This document shows positions 1 to 8,051 of a DNA stretch of 64,000 nt, piece after piece. The position numbers and the translations under genes are program-made. This DNA comes from Mycolicibacter minnesotensis (GTDB lineage Bacteria; Actinomycetota; Actinomycetes; Mycobacteriales; Mycobacteriaceae). Below the pieces are notes generated by a model, which did no database searches, was not told the origin of the DNA, and was given only the letters and a program-made list of their open reading frames with translations. Each line of letters starts with the position of its first letter. Position 1 is the first letter of the stretch. The stretch is from assembly GCF_010731755.1 (NCBI RefSeq), contig NZ_AP022589.1, forward strand, positions 2,542,001 through 2,606,000, written 5' to 3'.

Positions 1-149
1 TGACGTGCCATCTGGGTGTATTTCCCCCTGCCAATCTGGGTAGAAAATTCCGTCGAGAAAGGCATTTTTGGGCCAGTTGTCAGTCGACTCTTTTTGCGAC
101 TTTTGTTGAATCCCAAGGCGTTTTCGGACGTGTTTGGACTCGCAAGGGG

Positions 150-1208
150 CTACTGCTGCCTGAAAAGCGTCGCGTGGGAGATCACCGTCTCGCCAACAAC
201 TTCCGCAAGCCTCACTGGTACTGCATTTCCGATGAGCCGACCCAGTACGCTGAAACGCACAGCCTCGTCGGGTCGGACGAACTTGTACTTCGGCGGGAAC
301 GTCTGCAAGATGGCGGCCTCGCGTAGGGAGATGGCGCGATCCTGCGCGGGGTGACCGAATCGCCCATTCCCGTAGCCAAAACACTGGGTAGTGATCGTCG
401 GGCTTGCTTCATCCCAGGACATCCGCCCGTATACGCTTGGATAGGTCCAGCCCGTGCTCTTTCGGTGACATGCGGCCTGCAATTCGACAGGCCAATCGCG
501 CCACGTGCCTCCAGGCTTCGAGTGACGTATCCGTTCCAGATTCGTGTTGGTCAATCTCGATGCGACGTGCAACCGGTCCTTCGGGTCGGCCTCGCCGGCC
601 CTAATTGGTCGAAGGCGGCCAATTGCTTGCCTGACGGTCTTCACTCGGTGCTCATCTTGGGGGAGCGCGAGGCCATAAGCGCCGAGCTTCGAGGCAATGA
701 GGACTAGTCGCTTCCTTGTCTGCGGAATGCCAACGCGGGTAGCTTGAACGACGGACCACTCGATTTTGTAGTTTTCGAGGTTCCCAAGGAACCGCTCGAA
801 GACGGGGTGGTCGAGCAACTGCGGAACGTTTTCCATCGTCACTAGATCCGGCTGGACTTCGCTTACTATCTGGCCGAAGGCTTCGACTAGTTGCCAGTCA
901 TCTCCACCCCTCTTGCTTCGACCGGATCGGCTGTAAGTGGAAAACGGCTGGCACGGTGCGCACCCGGCGATCATGCTCAGGGCGGCACCGTCAATCATGG
1001 CGGCTACCTCTGCTGCGGTGAGTTCATTAACGTCGCCTTCTATGAACTCGGCCGTGTTGTTTGCCTCGTATGGATACCTGCATGCAGGATCGATATCGAT
1101 CCCAGCCACGACCTCGATACCCGCCTTCGCTAGTCCATGTGTGAGGCCGCCAACGCCACAGAACAGGTCGATGGCTCGAATGGTCGGGCTGTTCGCCTTT
1201 TTTGTCAT
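150..1208 (-). CDS. C5-cytosine DNA methyltransferase
   Basis: A 352-residue m5C methyltransferase that looks complete. Motif I is DLFCGVGGL (residues 14-22), motif IV is the PCQ loop with catalytic Cys86, motif VI is ENV at 126-128, and motif VIII is QTRKR at 163-167. The target-recognition region precedes motif IX (RxSW and SPTIT), and the C-terminal motif X is GRLIGNAVP. Its ATG overlaps the stop of the upstream HEPN gene by four bases (ATGA), so the two are probably translated together. As the last gene of a DUF262-HEPN-methylase cassette it probably marks host DNA as self. The target sequence cannot be read from the protein. Confidence 0.93.
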   Translation of the reverse strand: MTKKANSPTIRAIDLFCGVGGLTHGLAKAGIEVVAGIDIDPACRYPYEANNTAEFIEGDVNELTAAEVAAMIDGAALSMIAGCAPCQPFSTYSRSGRSKRGGDDWQLVEAFGQIVSEVQPDLVTMENVPQLLDHPVFERFLGNLENYKIEWSVVQATRVGIPQTRKRLVLIASKLGAYGLALPQDEHRVKTVRQAIGRLRPIRAGEADPKDRLHVASRLTNTNLERIRHSKPGGTWRDWPVELQAACHRKSTGWTYPSVYGRMSWDEASPTITTQCFGYGNGRFGHPAQDRAISLREAAILQTFPPKYKFVRPDEAVRFSVLGRLIGNAVPVRLAEVVGETVISHATLFRQQ

Positions 1209-1942
1209 GACGTGGTCACCGCCTCTTTCTTGGCGATCTCACCTTCGACATAGTTCACGAAACATGTGACGGCTTCCCGCAGGTAGTCTCCAATTGCAGA
1301 TGCAATTCCCTTGAGCTCAGCAACGGTCACGCCATCGCTACAGTCGACGAACGACAAGGAGCCGTGAGCAAGCCCGTTGCGCCGATTCTTGACGAGCTTC
1401 AACGCGCCCATGTCGTCTCGTACGTGGCGCTTGGCGGCCTGGAAGACGCTGGGAGAAATATTTAGACCGCACCCCACGCGTTCGCACATCTTCTCTATGG
1501 ACAAGTCATCCCAGTTGCCTCCCCCGCCCGGCTCGATTCTGAAGTCTTTGACGGGAATCTGTTGCAACAACTGCTCGCACATGTCGAGTGCCGCATCGAG
1601 TCGCTTATCGGGACCTAGGTCACTGTGAGTGCGTGCTATGGAGCGTACCCACTCAGTCCTGAGTTCAAGGCTCAGTTCGCTCGGGCGACGCTCCGCCTCT
1701 TCAATTGCCGCAACCACTGATTCAAGGCATCGGAGCACGGTGGCCTCTACCAGGTTGTAAAGCTGGAGGTACAGACTCGAATTGAGAATCTTTTTCTGAT
1801 CAGGAGTGATCGAGGCGTCGGTACCGCGGAACCGCGGGGCCCCCGCGCGGGCTGCGTCCTCCACGTTCTGCAGAAACAACAAGTAGGTCTCAATTTCCGC
1901 GTAGCGTTCTTCAAAAAATGGCGCTAGGTTAATCGATGCCAT
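1205..1942 (-). CDS. HEPN-family putative nuclease (MAE_28990/MAE_18760-like)
   Basis: A 245-residue mostly helical protein. Near the C-terminus it has an R-x4-H motif (Arg188, His193, in KNRRNGLAHG), the hallmark of HEPN ribonucleases. The N-terminal half (SLYLQLYNLVEATVLR) resembles the first helices of the MAE_28990/MAE_18760 HEPN group, which published HEPN surveys place next to ParB-like DUF262 proteins and DNA methylases. The start lies 14 bases inside the DUF262 gene and the end overlaps the methylase start, so the three genes form a tight unit. RNase activity is inferred from the family and is not shown here. Confidence 0.75.
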   Translation of the reverse strand: MASINLAPFFEERYAEIETYLLFLQNVEDAARAGAPRFRGTDASITPDQKKILNSSLYLQLYNLVEATVLRCLESVVAAIEEAERRPSELSLELRTEWVRSIARTHSDLGPDKRLDAALDMCEQLLQQIPVKDFRIEPGGGGNWDDLSIEKMCERVGCGLNISPSVFQAAKRHVRDDMGALKLVKNRRNGLAHGSLSFVDCSDGVTVAELKGIASAIGDYLREAVTCFVNYVEGEIAKKEAVTTS

Positions 1943-3014
1943 TCTCCACCAGCTTGTTTTTTACGAAATCAATACGTCCTCGGAGGCGGGCAATTGCGTT
2001 CGCGCCATCGGAACTAGTAATCGTTTTGAACTCGGGAAGATTGATCCACGAGGCGACATTGACTTCGAGGGCAGTGCGGCCGACCAGTTCTGGGCTTTCA
2101 GCCAAGGCGCGATCAACGCCGATTGCGATAGACTCGAACCGTGCCCGAGGCGTTGCTTCGCTATTTGCAGTCTTCCGGAATCCCAACGGAAAATTCTGGG
2201 AGATAAAGTTGAGGACGGTGTTGAACCGTTCGCGATATTTTTCCGGCAAATCTGGTTCCGCTGCAAACGCCGCATTCATTTTCTTTGAATAAGAAAAGAG
2301 GAAGTCGGCAGGCCTGTCTTTGTAGTCTTCGAGGCCATCGCCGTACGCAAATAGTCGGGTAACGAGTTCCTCGTAGCCACGTTCTCGTTTAACGCTCTTA
2401 GACAGGGGTGCAAGTTGAGCTAGGAGTGGGGTGTTGGCTAGTTCTGTCACCAAGTTAAGGAACGGGCCTTTCAGTGCTCCTCGCCGTATCTCCGCATTTT
2501 TGGCGTGCTTGCTGCCCGTGTTAATGCGCTCGAACATGTCGAGTCGTGCTGCTTCGTCGGCATGTTCGTTTAGGACAATGCCGCGAACGGAGCGGTTCTT
2601 TATCTTGCGTTGTCTTGATTCGGGAAGGTCGTCAAATCGAAATCCTGAAAGATGTGTCAGAGGGTCAAGCTCGCCGAGTTCGAGCCCACCGTATATGAAT
2701 TCATGAATAGTCCGGAGTCGCTGAGAGCCGTCCACGATTTCGAGCCGACCATCTGGCATTTCCCAGAAGAAAATGAAAGGGATGGGAAGGCCCATGATCA
2801 ACGATTCGATGAAGCGCCATTTGCGGCGCTCTTCCCATACGTATTCTCGCTGATAGTCGGGAACGACATATTCGCCATCACGAACTTTTTGAGCAAGCAA
2901 CTCAACCGAGTATTCCGTGAGGAAGAAGTCAATTCGCTTAGATTGTGCAACAATTTGCTCCTCGGCGAGTTTCACTTGTTCAACAGTGGGTCTCTCCTTG
3001 GGTCGCGGCATCAC
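1929..3014 (-). CDS. DUF262 (GmrSD N-terminal-like) protein
   Basis: A 361-residue protein with the DUF262 core: VPDYQREYVW at 51-60, the FIESLIMGLPIP helix, and DGSQRLRT at 95-102 in place of the more usual DGQQR. DUF262 has a ParB/sulfiredoxin-like fold and acts as an NTP-dependent module in GmrSD and related systems. The C-terminal half carries no HNH/DUF1524 nuclease, so the nuclease function is presumably supplied by the HEPN protein. First gene of the three-gene cassette. The start is GTG at 3014 or ATG at 3011, behind a strong GAGGAGG ribosome site. Codons are less GC-biased than in chromosomal genes nearby. Confidence 0.85.
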   Translation of the reverse strand: MMPRPKERPTVEQVKLAEEQIVAQSKRIDFFLTEYSVELLAQKVRDGEYVVPDYQREYVWEERRKWRFIESLIMGLPIPFIFFWEMPDGRLEIVDGSQRLRTIHEFIYGGLELGELDPLTHLSGFRFDDLPESRQRKIKNRSVRGIVLNEHADEAARLDMFERINTGSKHAKNAEIRRGALKGPFLNLVTELANTPLLAQLAPLSKSVKRERGYEELVTRLFAYGDGLEDYKDRPADFLFSYSKKMNAAFAAEPDLPEKYRERFNTVLNFISQNFPLGFRKTANSEATPRARFESIAIGVDRALAESPELVGRTALEVNVASWINLPEFKTITSSDGANAIARLRGRIDFVKNKLVENGID

Positions 3015-3219
3015 CCCACCTCCTCTACGTTCGTCATCTTCGACGGTGAGCTCGCATTAGGCTACCGGGGTTCCCCAGCTAGCCGTAGTTGGTCATCGGC
3101 GGACGTCGCCGGATGACGCGGAATCCAGCCCTCGTTTGTGCCTGCCGAGGGTATAGGTCGGTTGTGACATAGGCCTACGCGCGGCCGCGCCTACTTAGGC
3201 AGGTATGGAGCAGGCCAGT
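3015..3219 (-). other. Intergenic region upstream of the DUF262 cassette
   Basis: About 205 bases between the Rep stop and the DUF262 start. The cassette promoter is expected here. Read on the minus strand there is a CCTATACC -10-like element near 3155 and a GC-rich palindrome around 3178-3192 (core GCGCGGCCGCGC). A second short stem (GGCG-GACGT-CGCC) lies near 3100. None is strong enough to name as an operator. Confidence 0.3.
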
Positions 3220-4440
3220 TCAGCGGCCCGTGCTGGCTGCTGGGGCGCAGAGTGAAGCATGCTTTTGCGGTAGTACGTGTTTTCCGGCGTCGTGGTCGCG
3301 AAGGTAGAAGCCTACTGAATTTGCTCGAGCGAGTCGGGCTGCGAAGTTCGGTCCGTCGTTGACCAGTGCGTAGCCGCCTGCCAGTCCGCTTTGGTTGCAT
3401 AGCGTTCGCCGCCGGTGGACCCGCCGGTGCCGCACGCGGCTGGTATCTCGGCTGACACGGGGTGCGAGGACCACAGCGGTGCGCGGCACCACATCCGTCG
3501 GGAAGCGGCCGCCGGAGTCGCCGTACACGGCCTGGCTCCGTGACCACCGCCGCACGATCCTGCGTGCAGCGAAATACGCATCTTGATCGATTTCGACGAC
3601 AGCAATCGCCTTCTTGAGTCCGTACACACCCCAGAACCGCCCTGGGCCGCAGCCGGGTTGCCGCCACAGTTCGGGAACGATGTGCTGGTATTCCTTGTCT
3701 CCATTGAGGTTCGGCGACGAGTGCTTGGTGAAGTAGATGGCCAACCGTTTCGGGTCGCAGGCTCTCAGTCCGTTGCGGACATCAATGGCAGTACCGGCGA
3801 GCCGATGGCGGGCCTTATGCTCTGGGTCGGGGTGGTCAACGACTTGCGCCCAGGTGTCGGACAGCCACTGAGCGAAGCCGCGACCCGAGCGGCCAGGCGA
3901 CATGGGCGGCGCCATCCACAGGTGGATGTGCGGTGCACCGCGCCGCTGAAATTCCAGCTTCCAGATGTAGCGCGCGAGTTCGCCGAACTCGCGTTGAAAG
4001 CGCTTGCGCCACAGCACCATGTGTCGCTTGACGCTGGCTCCGTTCGGAGCGACGGTCTCCCAGTCTCCGGGGTAGGTCAGAGTAACCATGGCTGGTGCCC
4101 GGCCGGATTCCACCAACGGCGTGTAGTCGAGTTCAGCGAAGGTACGACACATCGCGGCACGCGATTTACGGGACCATTCGGTGATCGAACGGCCAGGTGG
4201 GTCAGCGTCGTCCCGGTCAGACTTGATGCGATCTTCTGCGACCGCCACGTCGAACCGGCGCCGACCGACCTCGCGCTCGGATGATTTTTCGGCGCGGACA
4301 GGTCTAGTCCATCCAAGTCGCACCACGCCGGGGCCAACCGTGATTTGGAACCGCCCGGACTCCGGTTCTACGCGGAGTCGGTCTCTGCCGTGCGCCCACG
4401 GTGCTGCTGGCTCGAATAGCGCTGCGGCCGAGTCGACCAT
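3220..4440 (-). CDS. Rolling-circle replication initiator (RepSA-like, HUH)
   Basis: Replication initiator of an actinomycete integrative element. From the ATG at 4440 (406 residues), Rep motif 1 is MVTLTYP at 118-124, motif 2 is the metal-binding HIH at 171-173 (GAPHIHLWM), and motif 3 is YFTK (Tyr236, YxxK) with the nicking tyrosine. The reading frame stays open to 4758, but the first 70 codons of that longer version are Gly/Arg-rich low-complexity and a TATATA promoter-like box lies at about 4533, so the internal ATG is preferred. The protein would nick the element's double-strand origin for replication and perhaps transfer. It lies upstream of the defence cassette on the same strand. Confidence 0.8.
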   Translation of the reverse strand: MVDSAAALFEPAAPWAHGRDRLRVEPESGRFQITVGPGVVRLGWTRPVRAEKSSEREVGRRRFDVAVAEDRIKSDRDDADPPGRSITEWSRKSRAAMCRTFAELDYTPLVESGRAPAMVTLTYPGDWETVAPNGASVKRHMVLWRKRFQREFGELARYIWKLEFQRRGAPHIHLWMAPPMSPGRSGRGFAQWLSDTWAQVVDHPDPEHKARHRLAGTAIDVRNGLRACDPKRLAIYFTKHSSPNLNGDKEYQHIVPELWRQPGCGPGRFWGVYGLKKAIAVVEIDQDAYFAARRIVRRWSRSQAVYGDSGGRFPTDVVPRTAVVLAPRVSRDTSRVRHRRVHRRRTLCNQSGLAGGYALVNDGPNFAARLARANSVGFYLRDHDAGKHVLPQKHASLCAPAASTGR

Positions 4441-4948
4441 CTCGGGGCTCGGGAACCGCAGCCTCAGAGCAGCGGCGGCCGACCAGTCGGTGTCGTCACC
4501 GGACTCGACGTCGTCGCGGACACTTTTGGGATATATAACAAGCCCGCGAGTCCCAGCCGGATCACAACCTACGCCGCTCCCGCCTCCCGGCCGACTGTCG
4601 CACCCTGCGGCCTGGCGGCCTCGGGCGCTCGCGTCCTCCCGGCGTCCACGGCTCCGGCCGTGTTCCGGCTGGCCGTTCGGGTGGTGGCCGGCCAAGCGGT
4701 GGACCGCGCCGCCTCCGTCGTCGTTGTGCCCGCCGGTTGACCCGGTGATTCTGGGCATCCGGTACCTGCTCCCCGGGAACCCTTAGCGCGCATCACGGAG
4801 TGACGGGCTGTCGGGGAATCCCTGGTCAGGAGTGCAAGCACCGTGTCCGGTTTATGTCCGTTCGCCGGGCAGACTGAATACGTCAGCGCAGCTCAATGCG
4901 GCGCATACGACGCACAGAAACAAATAAACCGCAGGTCAGTGGCTATCT

Positions 4949-4998
4949 CGTCCGCCTGAAAAGCGGAAGGTTGCCGGTTCGATCCCGGCCCTGGCCAC
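4949..4998 (+). other. Attachment site: 3' part of tRNA-Phe(GAA)
   Basis: The sequence reads as the anticodon arm of tRNA-Phe (stem TCCGC/GCGGA, loop CTGAAAA with anticodon GAA), variable loop, T-arm with GGTTCGATC, and the 3' acceptor strand CCTGGCCA. Upstream there is no D-arm: only about ten bases separate a possible acceptor strand (GGTCAGT at 4935) from the anticodon stem. This is what remains at the far end of an element that integrates by recombination in the 3' half of tRNA-Phe. The intact tRNA would be at the other end, outside the window. Confidence 0.7.
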
Positions 4999-5053
4999 TT
5001 CAGAGGCTGCTCGTTACGGGGCGGCTTTCGTGGCGGCGAGGTCCATGAGGCCC

Positions 5054-5146
5054 GACCTCGGCCCCGGCACCCACTCTCAGGAACTTCGCAGGCTTCTGGG
5101 GCATCCGTCATGGGGCCGTCGGACGTTACGCTATGCCCGTCATTGA
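5054..5146 (+). pseudogene. C-terminal remnant of a tyrosine recombinase
   Basis: In the frame ending with TGA at 5144-5146 the translation finishes QELRRLLGHPSWGRRTLRYARH. This matches the last catalytic box of tyrosine recombinases: LLGH with its histidine, then the nucleophile in LRYARH. No start codon and no upstream catalytic Arg or His boxes are present. The scrap sits directly beside the tRNA-Phe attachment site, where an integrase is expected. It is probably the relic of an earlier integration event. The call rests on about 22 residues. Confidence 0.45.
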
Positions 5147-5586
5147 GGGGATTTGCGGCACCGAGGCGATTTGACCATTCCGGCGCGCCGTTGCGCGGGC
5201 CCGATTGGTGTATATCCGGAACATACGAAGAATTAACCAGAAGTGCAGCATTCGTTCGCACCTGGATGGGCCGCGGCATCAGACAATTGGGCGATCAGCC
5301 CGCACGTTGGAACGCGCGGGGTTAGCCGGATCAATCTCGTTCTGACAGGCGGTGAGACGCTAGGTGGCAAGTGCGCATTGCCTTTTGGCGATTCGGCGCA
5401 GGTACCGGCAACCGGCACGACACCTCGCTGGAAGGTGTGCGGTCCGCTGATCACCCGGTTGAACCCCTCTTGTGGCGGCAGCACTATTGCCGCTGCTGTC
5501 AATTCTCTATGCTGAAAGTGCATGCCCTGAAGGAACCCGCCCCGCAGACGACCTCTGCACCGGGATAGGCCGAAGAAAGGGACCAT
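5147..5586. other. Non-coding stretch right of the attachment site
   Basis: About 440 bases with no reading frame that shows coding bias on either strand. It probably combines leftover element DNA with the promoter region of the DUF732 gene at 5587. A TATGCT box near 5508 with upstream TTGCCG is a possible promoter, but the spacing of 15 is short. Nothing else is recognisable. Confidence 0.35.
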
Positions 5587-5949
5587 ATGAAACACATCAG
5601 AGTTGGTCGTTTGCGAATCATGCTGGCGACGTTTCTCCTCCCGGTCCTCCTCTCGGCGCTCCCCTCATTTGCTGTTGGCCTCGCGCATGCCGATAACAGC
5701 GCCTACCTCAACGAGGTGCAGTCGACGGTCAGGGTTCGGATGAACGAGAACCAAGCGATGCGACTTGGTTCGGCGGTGTGTCAATCGCTGCGCAAGGGTC
5801 CGGACGGACAGATAACCGACCAGTCGCGGGCCGAGGCCGCCCAGGCTGTCGCCAGGACATCCCGCAGTGTGGGCGTGAACCGCAACGACGGTCTGGATCG
5901 CGGCAACGCGATGCGGCTGACTGTCGCCGCCGAACATCACCTCTGCTGA
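5587..5949 (+). CDS. Secreted DUF732-family protein
   Basis: A 120-residue exported protein with a signal peptide (hydrophobic core LATFLLPVLLSALPSFAVG, cleavage probably after AHA near residue 36). The mature part begins DNSAYLNEVQ and has two cysteines, in GSAVCQSL and at the C-terminal HHLC, the pattern of mycobacterial DUF732 proteins. The family has no settled function; members are small cell-envelope or secreted helical proteins. AAGGGA lies just upstream of the ATG. The sequence is more divergent than usual for DUF732. Confidence 0.6.
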   Translation: MKHIRVGRLRIMLATFLLPVLLSALPSFAVGLAHADNSAYLNEVQSTVRVRMNENQAMRLGSAVCQSLRKGPDGQITDQSRAEAAQAVARTSRSVGVNRNDGLDRGNAMRLTVAAEHHLC

Positions 5950-6008
5950 TTCACGTCGGCCCGACGTCGCCTCCACCTCGGGGCGGCGTCGGGAAGGCTC
6001 CGGCTAGG

Positions 6009-6488
6009 TCAACAGGCTCCAGCGCCGTCACGCTGTCGTCGGGCGTTACGCAGGATCGAACCCGCCGTCAGGCAGGCGGGCTTGTCGCGATCCGCGGCCT
6101 CGATGGGCAGATTCGCCGCACAGCGCATCACCATCATGGCGAGAGCGCTGTGGGTCGCATAGGAGATGACGAGCAGATTGGCGCGGGCCTGCTGGCCGCC
6201 GAGAGTCATCACATGCTGGGGTTTGCTTTCCCAACCCGGCCAGTTGAGGTCAGGTGGTCGTTGCAGCGGCGACCAGTTGACGTTGATGGTGGTGATGTCG
6301 CCCAGCAAGGGTGTCAGGACGGAGATCAGGTCCGGCAATTCATTGGTGATGCGATCTGCGCGCGGCCACCAAGCGCCGTCGATTCCCCCGCCGAGCTCTC
6401 GGGCCACCGTGACGCGGACGGGGCGGGCGTGCCGAGTGCTTCCTACCGGCGCGATCATCGCTGCGGCGCCGACCGGTGCCGCTGGCAT
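6009..6488 (-). CDS. DUF5994 family protein
   Basis: A 159-residue cytoplasmic protein with the DUF5994 pattern: VTVARELGGGIDGAWWPR near residues 26-43, ELPDLISVLTPLLGDI, INVNW, then ARANLLVISYATHSALAMMVMRCAA in the second half. The function is unknown; the family is widespread and often multicopy in mycobacteria. It stands alone, convergent with the DUF732 gene. The ATG at 6488 leaves about 20 residues before the conserved block, so the true start may be slightly downstream. Confidence 0.65.
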   Translation of the reverse strand: MPAAPVGAAAMIAPVGSTRHARPVRVTVARELGGGIDGAWWPRADRITNELPDLISVLTPLLGDITTINVNWSPLQRPPDLNWPGWESKPQHVMTLGGQQARANLLVISYATHSALAMMVMRCAANLPIEAADRDKPACLTAGSILRNARRQRDGAGAC

Positions 6489-6767
6489 CCCGCAGTCGAC
6501 CGACCTATAGCTAAGTTAGGCAACATATCTCACAATCCACGCCGGTTCCGTCACGTTCGGATTCGTCTGGCTGCGGGTTGCGGCTAGGCGGAGGGATCAC
6601 CACGGCCCGTGGGGCCGCCCGGGGACTGGGTGGGCCGTCACTGGCGATGAAATGGCTCACCTTTGACCGTACGCGGCCGGAGGCGATTCGGGTCCACTTC
6701 GACAGAAGCCGGATGGGCGCGGCGGAATGCGGGGTGCCGCCGGGTCGGCCCCCTAGACTGAGCCGCT

Positions 6768-7493
6768 GTGCACCAACACGTGGCTCGGCGCGCTTGCGCG
6801 ATCGGCGCCGTCCTGGTGATCGGCGCTGCCGGGCTGCCGACCGCCGCCGCGACCGAGGACAAGATCCTGCTCGGTGGCGGTGCCGCCATCGTGCTGCATG
6901 ACGACGCGCTCTGCACGCTGACCACCATCGGTCGTGACGGTGCCGGCAGCCTGGTGGGCTTTACCGCGGCGCACTGTGGCGGACCAGGGTCGATCGTGTT
7001 GGTCGAGGGCGCCGAAGACCATGGCGGCGTGGGTACCGTGGTGGCTGCCGACGAAGGCCTGGACTATGCGGTGATCGAGTTTGATCCGGTCAAGGTGGCA
7101 TCCATCGCCGACTACGAAGGGTTCGGCATCTACGGCATCGGTTCTGCTGAGCCGGCCGAACCCGCCGCTGCCGGCCCCGACGGTCCTGAGCAACCCGCGG
7201 ACGCCGAGCACGGCGCCGTACGCCATGCCTGCAAGCTTGGGCGCGGCACGGGTCTGATGTGCTTCGACATCGGACCCGCCGGCGTTGATCCTGCGGGCGA
7301 GCCATGGTGGGAACCCGGCGACGACGGGGCGCCGGTCACTGTCGATGACCTCCTGGTCGGAATGGTCCACGACGGCTCCGTCCCGAGCGGCCCGCTGACC
7401 CAGCCGGGACCCGGAATCGTGCTGTTCCAGGCCATTCTCGATGACGTCGACGCCAAGGGCGGCCCGGGCGCCGGCTTCGGTCGCCGCAGCTAG
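6768..7493 (+). CDS. Secreted trypsin-fold protein, catalytic Ser position is Asp
   Basis: A 241-residue protein with a signal peptide (AIGAVLVIGAAGLPTAAA). Chymotrypsin-family landmarks are present: FTAAHCG carries the catalytic His, and GLDYAVIEFD the likely Asp. Where proteases have GDSG, this protein reads PGDDGAPV, so the nucleophile is missing. A Pro/Ala/Glu-rich insert lies in the middle (SAEPAEPAAAGPDG). It resembles the mycobacterial Rv1815-like group. It is probably a non-proteolytic binding protein unless another residue substitutes. GTG start at 6768; the stop lies three bases from that of the convergent DUF4334 gene. Confidence 0.65.
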   Translation: MHQHVARRACAIGAVLVIGAAGLPTAAATEDKILLGGGAAIVLHDDALCTLTTIGRDGAGSLVGFTAAHCGGPGSIVLVEGAEDHGGVGTVVAADEGLDYAVIEFDPVKVASIADYEGFGIYGIGSAEPAEPAAAGPDGPEQPADAEHGAVRHACKLGRGTGLMCFDIGPAGVDPAGEPWWEPGDDGAPVTVDDLLVGMVHDGSVPSGPLTQPGPGIVLFQAILDDVDAKGGPGAGFGRRS

Positions 7494-7496
7494 CGA

Positions 7497-8051
7497 TCAG
7501 CTGGGTCGATCGCGCCGGAGAATGAAGAAGTAGGGCCGCGGCATACCGGGGTACTCCATTGCGCCCAAGACGGTGTCGTTGTCGACCAGCCGAAAGTAGT
7601 CGACGATCGGCTTGTCGTGGTACCGCAATGCCGTCGTGGTGACACCGCGGTGATCGATCTGGGCTAGGTCGGCTCCATGGCTCTTCGCGAAGACGAGGCG
7701 CCGTAGCACCGACATCAGCCGCGGCGCCGCCTTGACGAAGAAGCGCGGCAACGGCAGCGGCGAGGTGATGGTCCGCATCGGTACCAGCGCCGGATTGAGC
7801 GGGAATGTCTCGCCGGAGGCGTCCGCGACAACCAGGGGGTGTACCGCGCCGGGTGCGTCAAAACGCTTGCCGTACCAAGAAACATTGGGTAGTACACCGT
7901 CGAGGGGATGTGCGGTGTGCACCTCACGGCCTGCCCAGAGGCCCCGCAACGTGTTAGGCGGGCAAACCGGCAGCTCGTCGAACAACGCCGTCGCTGCTGC
8001 GGCCGACATGGACAGCGGCCCGGTGGTGTTGTCCAGATCCAGCGCGGTCAT
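7497..8051 (-). CDS. DUF4334 / GXWXG domain protein
   Basis: A 184-residue protein with an N-terminal GXWXG domain (LRGLWAGREV, then HP) and a C-terminal DUF4334 half (YHDKPIVDYFRLVDNDTVLGAMEYPG, then PYFFILRR). The family is of unknown function, common in mycobacteria, and possibly binds a lipid or small ligand. Its ATG overlaps the stop of the upstream MpaB-like gene by four bases, so the two are co-expressed. The nearby TetR gene on the same strand is a plausible regulator. Confidence 0.75.
   Translation of the reverse strand: MTALDLDNTTGPLSMSAAAATALFDELPVCPPNTLRGLWAGREVHTAHPLDGVLPNVSWYGKRFDAPGAVHPLVVADASGETFPLNPALVPMRTITSPLPLPRFFVKAAPRLMSVLRRLVFAKSHGADLAQIDHRGVTTTALRYHDKPIVDYFRLVDNDTVLGAMEYPGMPRPYFFILRRDRPS

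Larger units (their letters stand above)
1..4998. mobile_element. End of an integrative element at tRNA-Phe
   Basis: This stretch is bounded on the right by a tRNA-Phe 3'-end-like attachment site (4949-4998). It contains a rolling-circle replication initiator and a three-gene defence-like cassette, all on the minus strand. Its genes are visibly less GC-rich than the chromosome to the right, most clearly around 1940-3000. Integration at a tRNA 3' end plus an HUH Rep is the pattern of actinomycete integrative and conjugative elements such as pSAM2. The integrase and other end would lie left of the window. The element type is an inference; only one end is visible. Confidence 0.6.

Noticed and set aside
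4931..5000. Complete functional tRNA-Phe gene
   Set aside because: Only about ten bases lie between the possible acceptor strand and the anticodon stem; there is no D-arm and the acceptor pairing has a mismatch.
4893..5279. Minus-strand ORF of 128 codons over the tRNA-Phe fragment
   Set aside because: Its PGPGSNRQPSAF-type translation is the usual false protein seen antisense to tRNA 3' ends.
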